Below are positions 29,718-38,903 of a DNA stretch of 64,000 nt, one piece after another. Within the stretch, counting starts at the first letter, position 1; every line of letters begins with the position of its first letter. Made by a program: the position numbers and the translations under genes. Under the pieces are notes generated by a model that was not told the origin of the DNA, searched no databases, and was given only the letters and a program-made list of their open reading frames with translations. The DNA is from Salinicola tamaricis (GTDB lineage Bacteria; Pseudomonadota; Gammaproteobacteria; Pseudomonadales; Halomonadaceae). Where the stretch lies: the NCBI RefSeq assembly GCF_003006155.1, contig NZ_CP023559.1, positions 3,286,001 through 3,350,000 of the forward strand. Reading direction: 5' to 3'.

Positions 29718-29825
29718 GGTGGTCTCCCTTCGAAGTCGAGTGTCTGAGGCAAATGTCTTATGCGAGTGACTGGTTCGCGGGTCTGATTCGAATGCCTAGT
29801 CCGATGTCGGGGGCGAGGGACTGGC

Positions 29826-30446
29826 TCAGGCGTAATCGTTGGCGCGGCGCTGAGCGCGTTGCGGTGTATCGAGCTGCTCACGCACGTAGTCGTAGGCCAG
29901 CTGCCTGGCGCGTTCCACGTCGAGCCCCTCCTGGGCCAGGGCGCCGCGCAGCCACAGCCCATCGATCAGTGCTGCCAGGCCGCGGGCCGCGTCACGCGCC
30001 TGGCGTTTGGGCAGCACGCGGCGGAACTGGCTGCTCAGGTTTGAATATAGACGGCGATCGTTGACCCGCTGCAGCCGCTGCAGGTTGGTGTGGTGCATGC
30101 TGCTGGCCCAGAACGCCAGCCAGGTCTTCATCACCGAGCGGCTGGTCTGGCTACGATCGAAGTTGCCATCGATGATCGCGTGCAGGTGGGCCTGGGCCGG
30201 CGCCTCGCCCAGCGCGCGGCGGCGCTCGCTGACGGCGCTGCCGAGATCGCCGAGGATATGGCGCATGGTGGCTTCCAGCAGCCCATCCTTGCCGTCGAAA
30301 TAGTGGCTGATGATGCCGGTTGAAACACCGGCGTGCCTGGCAATGCGAGCGATGGTGGCATCCGCCAGACCGACCTCGTCGATCGCCACGAGCGTTGCTT
30401 CGATCAGTTGGCGGCGACGAATGGGCTGCATTCCGACTTTCGGCAT
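29826..30446 (-). CDS. betI: TetR-family choline-responsive repressor
   Basis: A 206-residue regulator starting [18 protein letters not shown], the conserved BetI N-terminus. The helix-turn-helix is [30 protein letters not shown]; the rest is the BetI ligand domain ([17 protein letters not shown]). First gene of the betIBA operon. An operator matching known BetI sites overlaps the -35 element of its promoter at 30541-30577, so autoregulation and control of the divergent choX are both likely. Confidence 0.95.
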   Translation of the reverse strand: MPKVGMQPIRRRQLIEATLVAIDEVGLADATIARIARHAGVSTGIISHYFDGKDGLLEATMRHILGDLGSAVSERRRALGEAPAQAHLHAIIDGNFDRSQTSRSVMKTWLAFWASSMHHTNLQRLQRVNDRRLYSNLSSQFRRVLPKRQARDAARGLAALIDGLWLRGALAQEGLDVERARQLAYDYVREQLDTPQRAQRRANDYA

Positions 30447-30540
30447 AGGGCTCTCCTACTGCAGTCTGAAACGGCGGATACTCGGCAATAGCGCCGGGGC
30501 GTGCGCCTCGACACGCGCTCTTCGACATCAGGATAGCGGC

Positions 30541-30577
30541 ATTATGCGATTTTTTTATTGAACGGTCAATCAACAAA
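30541..30577 (-). promoter_or_regulatory. BetI operator overlapping the betIBA promoter
   Basis: On the minus strand TTGACC (30569-30564) and CATAAT (30546-30541) are separated by 17 bp, a good sigma-70 promoter. The sequence TTGATTGACCGTTCAATAAA (30573-30554) covers the -35 and closely resembles the E. coli bet operator TTGATTGGACGTTCAATATA as I recall it. The site sits between divergent betI and choX. Confidence 0.8.
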
Positions 30578-30786
30578 AAATCTGCTATTGTTATCCTGAA
30601 TGAAAATGGCATGATTCGATAATCACTGGTTATTGAATCGGCCGATCCTCAACCGCAAGCCACACAACAGTCGGGAAGTCGCCCGCCGCCAACGCTGCGC
30701 GCAGCCAGGAGCAGGGGTGCTTAGGTGCTGCGCAACGGTGATGCAGTCTGGGCGCGGGTGTCATTTTCGTATCAGGGAGATCTTGC

Positions 30787-31731
30787 ATGAAACGACAGTC
30801 GCTACTGCTGGCCTTCGCTGGCGTCAGCCTGAGCCTCAGCGCTGCCACCCAAGCGGCGGTGCCGGAAAGCTGCCAGAGCGTGCACTTCGCCGAAGTGGGC
30901 TGGACCGACATCCAGGCCACCACCGCGCTCACCAGCGTGGTGCTCGAGGGGCTGGGCTATAAGCCGTCTTCCGACACCGTCTCCGTGCCGGTGGCCTATG
31001 CCGGGATGAAAAATGGCGATTTCGACGTCTTTCTGGGTAACTGGATGCCGTCGATGGCGTCGATCAGCGACCCTTATATCGAGCGCGGCGAGGTCGAGCG
31101 CCCGCGGGCCAATCTGGAAGGCGCCAAGTACACCCTGGCGGTACCGCAGTACGTGCTCGATGCCGGCGTCAATTCGGTCAAGGATCTGGACGCCCACGCC
31201 GACCAGTTCGGCCACAAACTGTTCGGTATCGAAGCCGGTAACGATGGCAACATGATCATCCAGAAAATGATCGACGACGATGCCTACGGGCTGGGCGACT
31301 GGCAGCTGGTCGACTCCAGCGAGGCTGGCATGCTCGCCGAGCTGAAGGCGCGCACCCGCAACAAGGAGTGGATGGTCTTCCTCGGCTGGGAGCCGCACCC
31401 GATGAACACCAACTTCGACATGGGCTATCTATCGGGGGCCGATGACTATTTCGGGCCGGACTACGGCGGCGCCACGGTCTACACCAATACCCGCGCCGGC
31501 TATTCCGACGAGTGCACCAATGTCGGTCCGTTGCTCGACAACCTGAGCTTCACCCTGACGATGGAGAACCAGGTGATGGGGGCGATCATGGACGAGGGCC
31601 AGAACGAGAAAGACGCAGCCCGAGCCTGGCTCAAGGCGCATCCGGACACTCTGACGGCATGGCTCGAAGGCGTGACTGCGGTGGACGGCCAACCGGGCCT
31701 GCCGGCGGTCAAGCAGTCGCTGGGGCTCTGA
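30787..31731 (+). CDS. choX: Choline/betaine-binding periplasmic protein (ChoX/OpuAC family)
   Basis: A 314-residue substrate-binding protein with a Sec signal (MKRQSLLLAFAGVSLSLSAATQA, cut near residue 23). It shows the ChoX pattern of aromatic ligand-cage residues: AEVGWTDIQATTA, FLGNWMPSM, KYTLAVPQYVL and FLGWEPHPMN. It is divergent from betIBA and would feed choline to that pathway. No permease (ChoW) or ATPase (ChoV) follows; a hairpin and then a tRNA gene come next, so its membrane partners must be elsewhere. Confidence 0.9.
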   Translation: MKRQSLLLAFAGVSLSLSAATQAAVPESCQSVHFAEVGWTDIQATTALTSVVLEGLGYKPSSDTVSVPVAYAGMKNGDFDVFLGNWMPSMASISDPYIERGEVERPRANLEGAKYTLAVPQYVLDAGVNSVKDLDAHADQFGHKLFGIEAGNDGNMIIQKMIDDDAYGLGDWQLVDSSEAGMLAELKARTRNKEWMVFLGWEPHPMNTNFDMGYLSGADDYFGPDYGGATVYTNTRAGYSDECTNVGPLLDNLSFTLTMENQVMGAIMDEGQNEKDAARAWLKAHPDTLTAWLEGVTAVDGQPGLPAVKQSLGL

Positions 31732-31751
31732 GCCAGCGCGGCTGATGACGC

Positions 31752-31780
31752 CGTTCCCGAACCGCTGCGGTTCGGGAACG
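31752..31780 (+). terminator. Hairpin after choX, probable terminator
   Basis: A perfect 13-bp inverted repeat (CGTTCCCGAACCG / CGGTTCGGGAACG) with a 3-nt loop, 20 bp after the choX stop. There is no T run after it, so intrinsic termination is likely but not certain. Confidence 0.6.
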
Positions 31781-31814
31781 GTTGCCACCCGGGCAAGGGT
31801 TTGCGATCAAGGGC

Positions 31815-31843
31815 TTGCGGCCGCGACCCGACACCGGTATAGT
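31815..31843 (+). promoter_or_regulatory. Promoter of tRNA-Met
   Basis: TTGCGG (31815-31820), 17-bp spacer and TATAGT (31838-31843), 34 bp before the tRNA gene. Confidence 0.65.
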
Positions 31844-31877
31844 GCGCCACCGTTGCCTTACGGCAACCACCCCGGAT

Positions 31878-31954
31878 GGCTACGTAGCTCAGCTGGTTAG
31901 AGCACATCACTCATAATGATGGGGTCCCCTGTTCGAATCAGGGCGTAGCCACCA
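31878..31954 (+). tRNA. tRNA-Met (CAT), elongator type
   Basis: 77 nt including encoded CCA. The acceptor GGCTACG pairs with CGTAGCC, the D arm is AGCTCAGCTGGTTAGAGC, the anticodon loop has CTCATAA and the T arm CCCTGTTCGAATCAGGG. It closely matches E. coli elongator tRNA-Met and lacks the initiator features. Confidence 0.96.
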
Positions 31955-32079
31955 ACTCCCCCCGCGGTATTCGATCTTTTCCCTATTCAATACTGTTCGA
32001 TCTCGTTCTCTGCCGCATGCGGTATTTTGTGCGTTCGCCTCGTGCTGGTTTGGCGTCCTGATGGCTCGCGCCTCACGTA

Positions 32080-33273
32080 TCACGCCTGCAAGTACTCACC
32101 CAGGCGCTGCATGAAAGCTTCGCCCTGGGCGAGCTGCTCTTCACTGATGAACTCGTCTGGCTGATGTGCCTGGGTAATGCTGCCGGGGCCGCAGATGATC
32201 GCTTCGAGCCCGGCGTTCTGGAACTGGCCCGCTTCGGTGGCGTAAGCCACCGCCTGGGTCTCGCGCTCGCCCAGCAGGCGCCGGCACAGAGCGATGGCAT
32301 CACGGTTGTCGCTGCCGGCGAGGCCGGGCACGGTGTGCGTCAGCGGCGTGGTCTCGATGGCAAAGCGCGCATCGCGGGCCTTGAGCTCTCGCTCCAGGCT
32401 TTGGCTGAAGGTGTCGAAGCGCGCGAACACGGCGTCGAAGCCCTGCTCGGGCAGGTGGCGGATCTCCCACTCGAAGCTGCACTCCCGGGCCATGATGTTG
32501 ATCGCGGTGCCGCCCTGGATGCGGCCGACGTGGAGGCTCGAGTGGGCGACGTTGAAGTCGGTATTGGTCTCTCCCTCGCTGACCATCTCGGCCATGATCT
32601 CTTCGATCCGCGTGACCAGACGGGCCGCGACATGGATCGCCGAGATGCCCTGGTCGACCTGGCTGGAGTGCGACTCCACGCCGTGCACCACGGTCTTGAG
32701 CGAGGTGATGCCTTTCTGCTGGGTCACCGGGTGCATCAGCGTCGGCTCGCCGACTATCACCACTGCCGGTCGCGGGAAGTCCGCCACCAGGCGCTCGATC
32801 ATGCGCGGTGCGCCGAGGCAGCCGATCTCCTCGTCGTAGGAGAATGCCAACCATATCGGCTTGGATAGCTCTGTCGCCGTCCACTGCGGCACCGCTGCCA
32901 GGGCGCAGGCGATGAACCCCTTCATGTCGCAGCTGCCGCGGGCGTAGAGCTTGCCGTCATGGGCAGTCAGGGTGAATGGGTCAGTGCTCCACGGCTGGCC
33001 ATCCACCGGCACCACGTCGGTATGCCCGGAGAGCACCACGCCGCCCTCGACCGCCGGGCCGATACGCGCGAGCAGGTTGGACTTGCTGCCATCGTCGTTA
33101 GCGACGCGCCAGCTCTCCACGCCGTGGGCGGTGAGATAACGCTCGATGAACTCGATCAGCGCCAGGTTGGAGTGGCGCGAGACAGTATCGAAGGCGACCA
33201 GTTCGGCGAGCATCTCGGTCGCGGTGTAGTGGGTGCGCGGGGCGTGGTTGTTATCCGCGGAAGGTGTCGTCAT
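32080..33273 (-). CDS. argE: M20-family deacylase, acetylornithine deacetylase-like (ArgE)
   Basis: A 397-residue di-zinc amidohydrolase. Metal and catalytic residues are visible: SGHTDVVPVD, RGSCDMKGF, DEEIGCLG, VGEPT and the C-terminal QAHQPDEF. It fits the ArgE/DapE group, removing an acyl group from N-acetylornithine or related N-acyl amino acids. ATG 33273 overlaps the GntR gene stop by 4 nt; the longer frame upstream only shadows that gene. Co-transcription with a GntR regulator and a YfcC-type transporter suggests a catabolic or scavenging role rather than the arginine pathway, so the substrate may differ from acetylornithine. Confidence 0.88.
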   Translation of the reverse strand: MTTPSADNNHAPRTHYTATEMLAELVAFDTVSRHSNLALIEFIERYLTAHGVESWRVANDDGSKSNLLARIGPAVEGGVVLSGHTDVVPVDGQPWSTDPFTLTAHDGKLYARGSCDMKGFIACALAAVPQWTATELSKPIWLAFSYDEEIGCLGAPRMIERLVADFPRPAVVIVGEPTLMHPVTQQKGITSLKTVVHGVESHSSQVDQGISAIHVAARLVTRIEEIMAEMVSEGETNTDFNVAHSSLHVGRIQGGTAINIMARECSFEWEIRHLPEQGFDAVFARFDTFSQSLERELKARDARFAIETTPLTHTVPGLAGSDNRDAIALCRRLLGERETQAVAYATEAGQFQNAGLEAIICGPGSITQAHQPDEFISEEQLAQGEAFMQRLGEYLQA

Positions 33274-34022
33274 AGGTCTCTCGTCTCCTCGTTCTGGTGG
33301 CCGCCGGCGCGCTGGCTGAGCGCAGTCAGCTCGCCCATGTAGCGCTCGGCGGCCTGCATGTGGGCATACATCACGGCCTCGGCGCGTTCGGCGTCGCGGG
33401 CGTGAAAAGCGTCGATCAGTTCCAGATGATAGTCGTGGCCGTGGTAGTTGATATCGATCCCCGCCAGCGCCGGGTCGTGGTGCTGGGCTGCCACCACTTT
33501 CAGCAACAGGCCGTTCAGGAACTCGATCAGAAACCGCAGCAGCGGGTTGGGCGAGACCGCGGCGAGCAGGTTGTGAAAATCGAGCTCGTCCTCGCGTTCG
33601 GCGACACCACGCCCCGCCTGGCGCTGGCTGCAGCAGCGCCCGGCGGTGGCGCTCAGGCGAGCCAGGGTGGGCGCGTCGAGCAGCGGGGTGACTTCGCGGG
33701 CGAGCATCGGCTCCAGCAGTTTGCGCAGGGCGTAGATGTCCGCCACCGACAGGTCGCGGCTGAAGCAGAAGTTCCACAAAAGCTCGTTGGCGGTGGATGC
33801 ACTCACCTCGGTGATACTGGCACCGCCACCGGGACCGCTGCGGATCCGAATCAGGCCTTGGGTCTCGAGCGACTTCAGCGCTTCGCGCAGGGTCCATTTG
33901 CTGGTGGCCAGGCGTGCGCTCAAGGCGGCCTCGCTCTCCAGCCGGGCGCCAGGCGGCAGCTCGCCGGAGAGAATGCGCTGGCGCAGCCCCTCGGCGATCT
34001 GGTCCGACCGTTTTCGGCTCAC
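33270..34022 (-). CDS. GntR-family regulator (FCD/FadR subgroup)
   Basis: A 250-residue transcription factor. The N-terminal winged helix has AEGLRQRILSGELPPGARLESEAALSARLATSKWTLREALKSLETQGLI; the C-terminal all-helical FCD domain includes the metal-site residues of the family (DFHNLLAAVSPN; DYHLELIDAF). It lies between the transporter and deacylase genes, overlapping each by 4 nt, so it is most likely their local regulator. Its ligand is unknown, probably the transported compound. A near-perfect palindrome at 35508-35527 before the operon is a candidate operator. Confidence 0.9.
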   Translation of the reverse strand: MSRKRSDQIAEGLRQRILSGELPPGARLESEAALSARLATSKWTLREALKSLETQGLIRIRSGPGGGASITEVSASTANELLWNFCFSRDLSVADIYALRKLLEPMLAREVTPLLDAPTLARLSATAGRCCSQRQAGRGVAEREDELDFHNLLAAVSPNPLLRFLIEFLNGLLLKVVAAQHHDPALAGIDINYHGHDYHLELIDAFHARDAERAEAVMYAHMQAAERYMGELTALSQRAGGHQNEETRDL

Positions 34023-35426
34023 GCCGGCCCCCAGCCGATCGCCACCGCGAAGGCGAGCACCAGCCAGCTGAGCAGGAATACCTGGATCAGCAGCGGAAAA
34101 AAGAAGCGTACCCAGCGGTCGTAGGGCACGCGGGCGATCGCCAGCATCGCCAGGGTGCCGCCGGAGGTGGGCACCACCATGTTGGTCAGCCCGTCGCCGA
34201 CCTGAAAGGCCAGGATCGCGGTCTGGCGGGTCATGCCGATGAGGTCGGAGAGCGGGATCATGATCGGCATGGTAGCCATGGCCTGGCCGCTGCCGGAGGG
34301 GATGAAGACGTTGATCACCGAGTGCACCAGGGTCATCGCCAGGGTCGAGACCAGCACCGGCAGGCTGGCCAGGGGCTCGGCCAGGCCATGGACGATGGTA
34401 TCGCCGATATGGCCCTGCTCGATCATCACCTGCAGTGCACGAGCCAAGCCCACCAGCAGCGCGCCGCTGGTCACCGAGGCCGCCCCCTCGAAGAAGTACT
34501 GGTTGATGCGTGAAGGGGAGAGCTTGGCCATGGCGCCGATGGCCAGTGCCATGGCCACGAACACGCCGGAGATCTCGTTGATGTACCAGCCATGGGCAAA
34601 GACGCCGTAGAGCATGATCGCCAGGCCGACGACGAAGGTGGCGAGGACGCGGATATCGGCAGCACGCAGGCGGTAGCTCTCGACCGGTTTGTCCAGACTG
34701 CCTGAGCGATCGTCGCGGTCGAGCAGTGAAGTTTCGGCATCCGCCCGCACGCGTTTCAGATAGCGGCTGGTGTGATGCGCCAGCAGTGCCAGCGCGCCCA
34801 CACAGAGCACGCTGCGCAGCCCGGCGCCGGAGAACAGTGGCAGCTGTGCGATCTGATCCGAGACGCCGACGGTGTAGACGTTGATCGGCGAGGTGGCGAA
34901 ACCGATCCCCACACCGCCGAGGGCGATGGCGGTGCCGACCAGACGGTCGCCGCCCAGGGCCAGGCCGAGCAGTACCGCCAGGGGGATCAGCGCAATGTTG
35001 TTCTCATAGCCCACGGCCACGCCGAGTGCGCCGAAGACGAAGGTCATCAGCCACACCAGGGCGCTGGGGCGCTCGCGACCCAGGCGCCGGACCAGGGTGC
35101 CGACCAGATTCTCCAGCGCGCCGGTCGCCTCCATCACCCGAAACAGCCCGCCACCGATGAACACGATCACGATGACGCTGGCCGCGGCGATCATGCCCAG
35201 CGGGATGGCGTGATATCTGCAGTACCGACGGTGCCGGCTGGTCGATCAGGTGGAAGGTGTCGGGGATCACTGCGCTGCGTCCATTGACCTCATGGCGCTC
35301 GTAGGTGCCGGCAGGGATGATCTGCGTCAGCAGCCAGACCGCGCAGAGCAGGCAGAAGATCAGAATGGCTGGGTGCGGAATGCGCTGGTACCAGGGCTTG
35401 CGGGTCGAGGTATCGCGTGCCGTCAT
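34019..35426 (-). CDS. YfcC/DcuC-family amino-acid or dicarboxylate transporter, one frameshift
   Basis: About 468 residues, 11-12 membrane helices. ATG 35426 follows AGGAGG with 5-nt spacing and begins MTARDTSTRKPWYQRIPHP. The frame changes near 35208; across it, IPLGMIAAASVIVIVFIGGG restores the helix. Later motifs include GYENNIALIPLAVLLGLALG, FIPSGSGQAMATMPIMIPLSD and NMVVPTSGGTLAMLAIARVPY, the latter two diagnostic of the YfcC/ArcD-like family. It is first in an operon with the regulator and deacylase, so it probably imports the deacylase substrate. Confidence 0.87.
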
Positions 35427-35507
35427 GGGCACCTCCTGAGAGATCTTGTTGTTGTCGTCGCTCTCCGCCGGGCTGTATGTCGGTGCCTCGCGGCCGGTCG
35501 GGGAGCG

Positions 35508-35527
35508 CTATTGATTATAATGAATAG
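35508..35527. promoter_or_regulatory. 20-bp palindrome upstream of the YfcC-GntR-ArgE operon
   Basis: CTATTGATTATAATGAATAG is self-complementary at 9 of 10 positions and includes TATAAT on both strands, about 80 bp before the first gene of the operon. It is the only AT-rich patch in 35427-35757. It may be a -10 region and the binding site of the co-transcribed GntR regulator. Confidence 0.55.
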
Positions 35528-35758
35528 ACGCTAAGCCGGATGGGCAGGGGTGTCAACGCGGCGAGCAGGGGTAGTGTGCGCGATAGTGCCCGCTCACCGC
35601 CTCGTCTGCGGCGGGCAAGGCGGAGGTAGCCGGGGCAGGGCGGGAGGCCCCTCGGCGGGGCGTGTCGAGGTGGGCGCTCTCTTCGGTCGCGTGCCCAGCA
35701 CATTGATTGCGTTGAGAAATTCAGCGCCAGGAATTCTCACCCGATGTGCGATTCACCC

Positions 35759-35786
35759 TTGACGCCTCGAATCCAGCCCGTATACT
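35759..35786 (+). promoter_or_regulatory. Promoter of the tRNA-Asn array
   Basis: TTGACG (35759-35764), a 16-bp spacer and TATACT (35781-35786), 22 bp before the first tRNA. It is a strong sigma-70 form. Confidence 0.8.
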
Positions 35787-35807
35787 ACGCCGCGTGCTGA
35801 CAGATGT

Positions 35808-35883
35808 TCCCCGATAGCTCAGTTGGTAGAGCAAATGACTGTTAATCATTGGGTCACAGGTTCGAGTCCTGTTCGGGGAGCCA
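35808..35883 (+). tRNA. tRNA-Asn (GTT), copy 1
   Basis: 76 nt with encoded CCA; the acceptor TCCCCGA pairs with TCGGGGA, the anticodon loop is CTGTTAA and the T arm CAGGTTCGAGTCCTG. Identical to the next two copies. Confidence 0.97.
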
Positions 35884-35907
35884 ACAGCCAGCACGCGATG
35901 AATCCGA

Positions 35908-35983
35908 TCCCCGATAGCTCAGTTGGTAGAGCAAATGACTGTTAATCATTGGGTCACAGGTTCGAGTCCTGTTCGGGGAGCCA
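35908..35983 (+). tRNA. tRNA-Asn (GTT), copy 2
   Basis: Identical in all 76 nt to copy 1, 24 bp downstream; presumably the same transcript. Confidence 0.97.
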
Positions 35984-36014
35984 TCATCGCCCCACATTGC
36001 CGGTAACATATCGA

Positions 36015-36090
36015 TCCCCGATAGCTCAGTTGGTAGAGCAAATGACTGTTAATCATTGGGTCACAGGTTCGAGTCCTGTTCGGGGAGCCA
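36015..36090 (+). tRNA. tRNA-Asn (GTT), copy 3
   Basis: Identical in all 76 nt to copies 1 and 2, 31 bp after copy 2. It marks the left border of the accessory-looking segment at 36.1-44.0 kb; tRNA 3' ends are common integration sites. Confidence 0.97.
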
Positions 36091-36486
36091 TCGCTCACAA
36101 GTGAGTTTGCGATTGGCGCTATTCCTTCTCGCTAGCGGTATCCAGTAAAAGTCCCTTCCTGTTTGTGTAATATTGGCTGTCAGACCTCATGAGCGATGAA
36201 ACGCTCTTGGTCTCGATCCTCTCCGGATGGGTGCCTTCCCCCAAGGCGTCATGACCTCCAGTGGTTGAGCTCCAGCACATCCCAGCTATTTCCTACCCGT
36301 TATCCCATCAGAGGCTACCCACAGAGGGCTCAAGGTCTCGATGAGTTCCCTGCTGTCTGGCGCCGGGTGATTCGCGCACTCTTGGCTATGCGAACAAGGC
36401 TATAAGGCGCTCTTAACGTCGTGCTGACAGGGTGACGTGTCCATGGACATGAACGTTTCACGCCCTAGATTCTGGAGCAGTAGCCG
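36091..36486. other. Intergenic stretch after the tRNA-Asn array, no gene seen
   Basis: A 396-bp stretch of lower GC than its surroundings. The only frame of note (36196-36405, 69 codons) has no ribosome site or recognisable protein character. I see no integrase, no repeat of the tRNA 3' end and no terminator with a T run. It presumably carries the promoter of the DedA-PAP2 gene at its right end. Confidence 0.6.
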
Positions 36487-38567
36487 ATGCTGGACGCCGT
36501 TGTTACCGAGGTCACTCGACTGGCCTCACAGCATGCTCTGGTGGCGTATTTCCTAGTCGGTGTGGCCGCCATGGCTGAGGCGTTGCCGATCGTCGGCACT
36601 CTGGTGCCGGGTTCCATGCTGATCGTGGGTATCAGTGCTCTGGTCAGCACCGGTGCGCTAGCGAGTGCACCGCTGATTCTCGCTGCCTTGTTCGGGGCGA
36701 TCACCGGCGACGGGATCTCCTTCTGGCTTGGCCATCACTACGGTGCCCGCCTCGCGGGTTACTGGCCGTTCAGTCGTTACCCGCGTTGGCTCGCGCGAGC
36801 CGAAATGTTTTTCCAGCGCCACGGGGGTAAAGGGGTGTTTCTGGCCCGTTTCATCCAAGGGCCGCGTGCTTTCGTGCCTCTCACCGCCGGCATGAGCGGG
36901 ATGTCGCCTGGGCGTTTCTACGTCTTCAACGTTGCTTCGGCGGTCTTGTGGGCCGCCACTCACGTGCTGGCCGGTATCGCGCTGGGGGCGTCGCTGCAGG
37001 TCATTGCCCAGGTCGCGATCAGGCTGGTGCTGATGCTGGGGCTTTTACTGCTGTTGAGCTGGCTTGTCGTGTGGACGACGCGCCGAGTGATGCTGCCCCA
37101 CGGCGTCACGTGGCTGAAAGCTGGTAGTGGGCGACTGGCAGAGTGGTGCAGACCGCGTTCGACGTTACTTCAGCGCACCATCTATCGGTTGATGAATAGC
37201 CTGAGCGGTGAAGGGCTCATGCTGGTCGCTGCGATTGCCATGCTACTCGGCTGCCTATGGATGTTTACGGCTCTTCTTGAGAACTTGATGGCGGGAGATC
37301 CGCTGGTGAGGGCCAATCAGGCGGTCTTTCACGCGATGCAGGCGCTGCGGACCCACTGGGGTGACACCGTGATGTTGGCGATCACCGAGCTGGGAGATGG
37401 CTTCGTGACCACCAGCCTCACCATCGCAGTGACGGCTTGGCTATTGCTTCGCCGCGCTTGGCATGGGGCGCTCTACTGGTTGGCAGCGGTAGGGGGAGCC
37501 GCGCTATTCACGCCGGTGATCAAGGCGATGGTGCATTGGCCGCGTCCTACTGCCGGGCTTTACAGCGGTTGGGAAGCCTTTTCCTTTCCCAGTGGTCACG
37601 CCACCATCAATACCGTTCTGTATGGCTTTCTGGCTTATCTCGTCGCTCGAGGCTTGCCGGCAAGACAGCGTGGCTGGGTGATCGGCGCGGCGATGATGAC
37701 CGTCATATGGATCGCGCTCTCTCGCCTCTATCTTGGGGCGCATTGGCTGGCCGATGTCCTCGCGGGGATGGCCATCGGTACGGCATGGGTGATTCTGCTG
37801 GCGATCAGTCATCAGCGTCGCCATGCCCCACCAGCCGAAGCAAGAGGAGTGCTCGCGATGGTTCTGCTGACGTTGGCCGTGGTGTGGCCGTATCACCTCT
37901 ACCAGAACTTGGCCGCTGATCGTGCTCGTTATACCCCGCAACCTGACATCCAGCAGATGACATGGAGTTCCTGGTCCAAGGGTGGGTATCAGCAATTGCC
38001 GCAGCGTCGCATCGATCTGGGCGGTGACAGAGAAGAACCCATGGTCATGCAGTGGGCGGGCGGGTTGGGTGCACTGCGCCGGAGCTTGGGTGATGCCGGC
38101 TGGCAAGTCGACACCCCCTGGACCGCGATGAGTGCCCTCCACTGGCTGAATCCCGCCAGTCCCGACAAGGCACTGCCGGCCCTGCCAAGACTCAACGTGG
38201 GGCGGCCCCCGTCGCTGATTGCTACCTACGCCATGCCGGGGGGGCGCGCAGGCGTCTAGTTCTGTACGTCTGGCCCACTGACTTCACGCTCAAGGGTACC
38301 TGTCGGCCATCGTCTCAGCCGCTGTGGGTCGCCTCATTGAGATGGCAGCAACGAGACGGTCTGTTGGGAGTGGTAGCGCTGGAGCGCGACATTCCGTCTT
38401 CTCGCGACGCCAGCGGGGTGTTGGCCAGGAGACTGCTGCGTCAATCCGCTGGCCTGTCCGCCCATCGGGTCACCTCCAGCGAGGCAACGGCACTTTGGCT
38501 TACGGCTGCGCAAGACTTGGGCCCCCCTTGCAAGCGAAATAGGGAGCAGAAAGATGGCGTGTCATGA
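36487..38567 (+). CDS. DedA-PAP2-LssY three-domain membrane protein, one frameshift
   Basis: About 693 residues. N-terminal DedA/SNARE-associated domain (about 10-200: GDGISFWLGHHYG, FLARFIQGPRAFVPLTAG). Middle PAP2 phosphatase (about 245-450) with all three catalytic motifs: KAMVHWPRP, FPSGH and SRLYLGAHWLAD. C-terminal LssY_C-like soluble domain. As written the frame stops at 38259, but the seven-G run at about 38239 hides a one-base loss; with it corrected the chain continues RRLVLYVWPTDFTLKG..PLWVASL..DGLLGVVALERDI to 38567, completing LssY_C. PAP2 enzymes dephosphorylate lipid pyrophosphates and DedA proteins include undecaprenyl-phosphate flippases; a combined lipid-carrier recycling role is inferred. 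Confidence 0.88.
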
Positions 38568-38806
38568 GCGCCTGCGCCGGTGGTGGCGTTGCTGCCGTAG
38601 TGCAGTCGAGTTGAGATCACTCGTCGCCTGGCGGACGAACGCGCCGAGCGCCCTGTCAGCCATCTCGCCTCCGCCGTCTTCATCACGCTTTGGTTCACGG
38701 CGGCGGTAGCTGTTTGCCGGTTCTGTTACTCGATGGGGTGGCCTGGGTAGCGAGTCTGGGCAGGGGGGAGCTGATAGCTTTGCCATGGAAAATGAGGGGC
38801 TCCCAA

Positions 38807-38850
38807 CCTCGAACCTGGGATCAACCCGTAGGCTGATCCCAGGTTCGAGG
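38807..38850. repeat. Perfect 17-bp inverted repeat
   Basis: CCTCGAACCTGGGATCA and its exact complement are separated by 10 nt, between two convergent genes. It would form a very stable hairpin, but neither side has a T run. It may be a terminator or an mRNA-stabilising structure. The remainder of 38568-38806 shows no convincing gene; one frame ends in a hydrophobic 45-residue segment, noted among the rejected items. Confidence 0.8.
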
Positions 38851-38903
38851 CATGGTATGCCTGTCGCTGGGGATAGGGGGAGCGGGAAAGAGTTGCGTTC
38901 AGC

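Noticed and set aside
35808..36090. Three near-identical units with short spacers as a CRISPR array
   Set aside because: Each unit folds as a complete tRNA-Asn with CCA and a GTT anticodon; spacers are only 24 and 31 bp and there are no cas genes.
36196..36405. 69-codon frame after the tRNA-Asn array
   Set aside because: No ribosome site, no family resemblance, composition unlike neighbouring genes.
38568..38760. Small gene ending in a hydrophobic segment (..ASAVFITLWFTAAVAVCRFC..)
   Set aside because: About 45 codons after an in-frame stop with no credible start. It could be the tail of a frameshifted small membrane protein, but the sequence does not decide.
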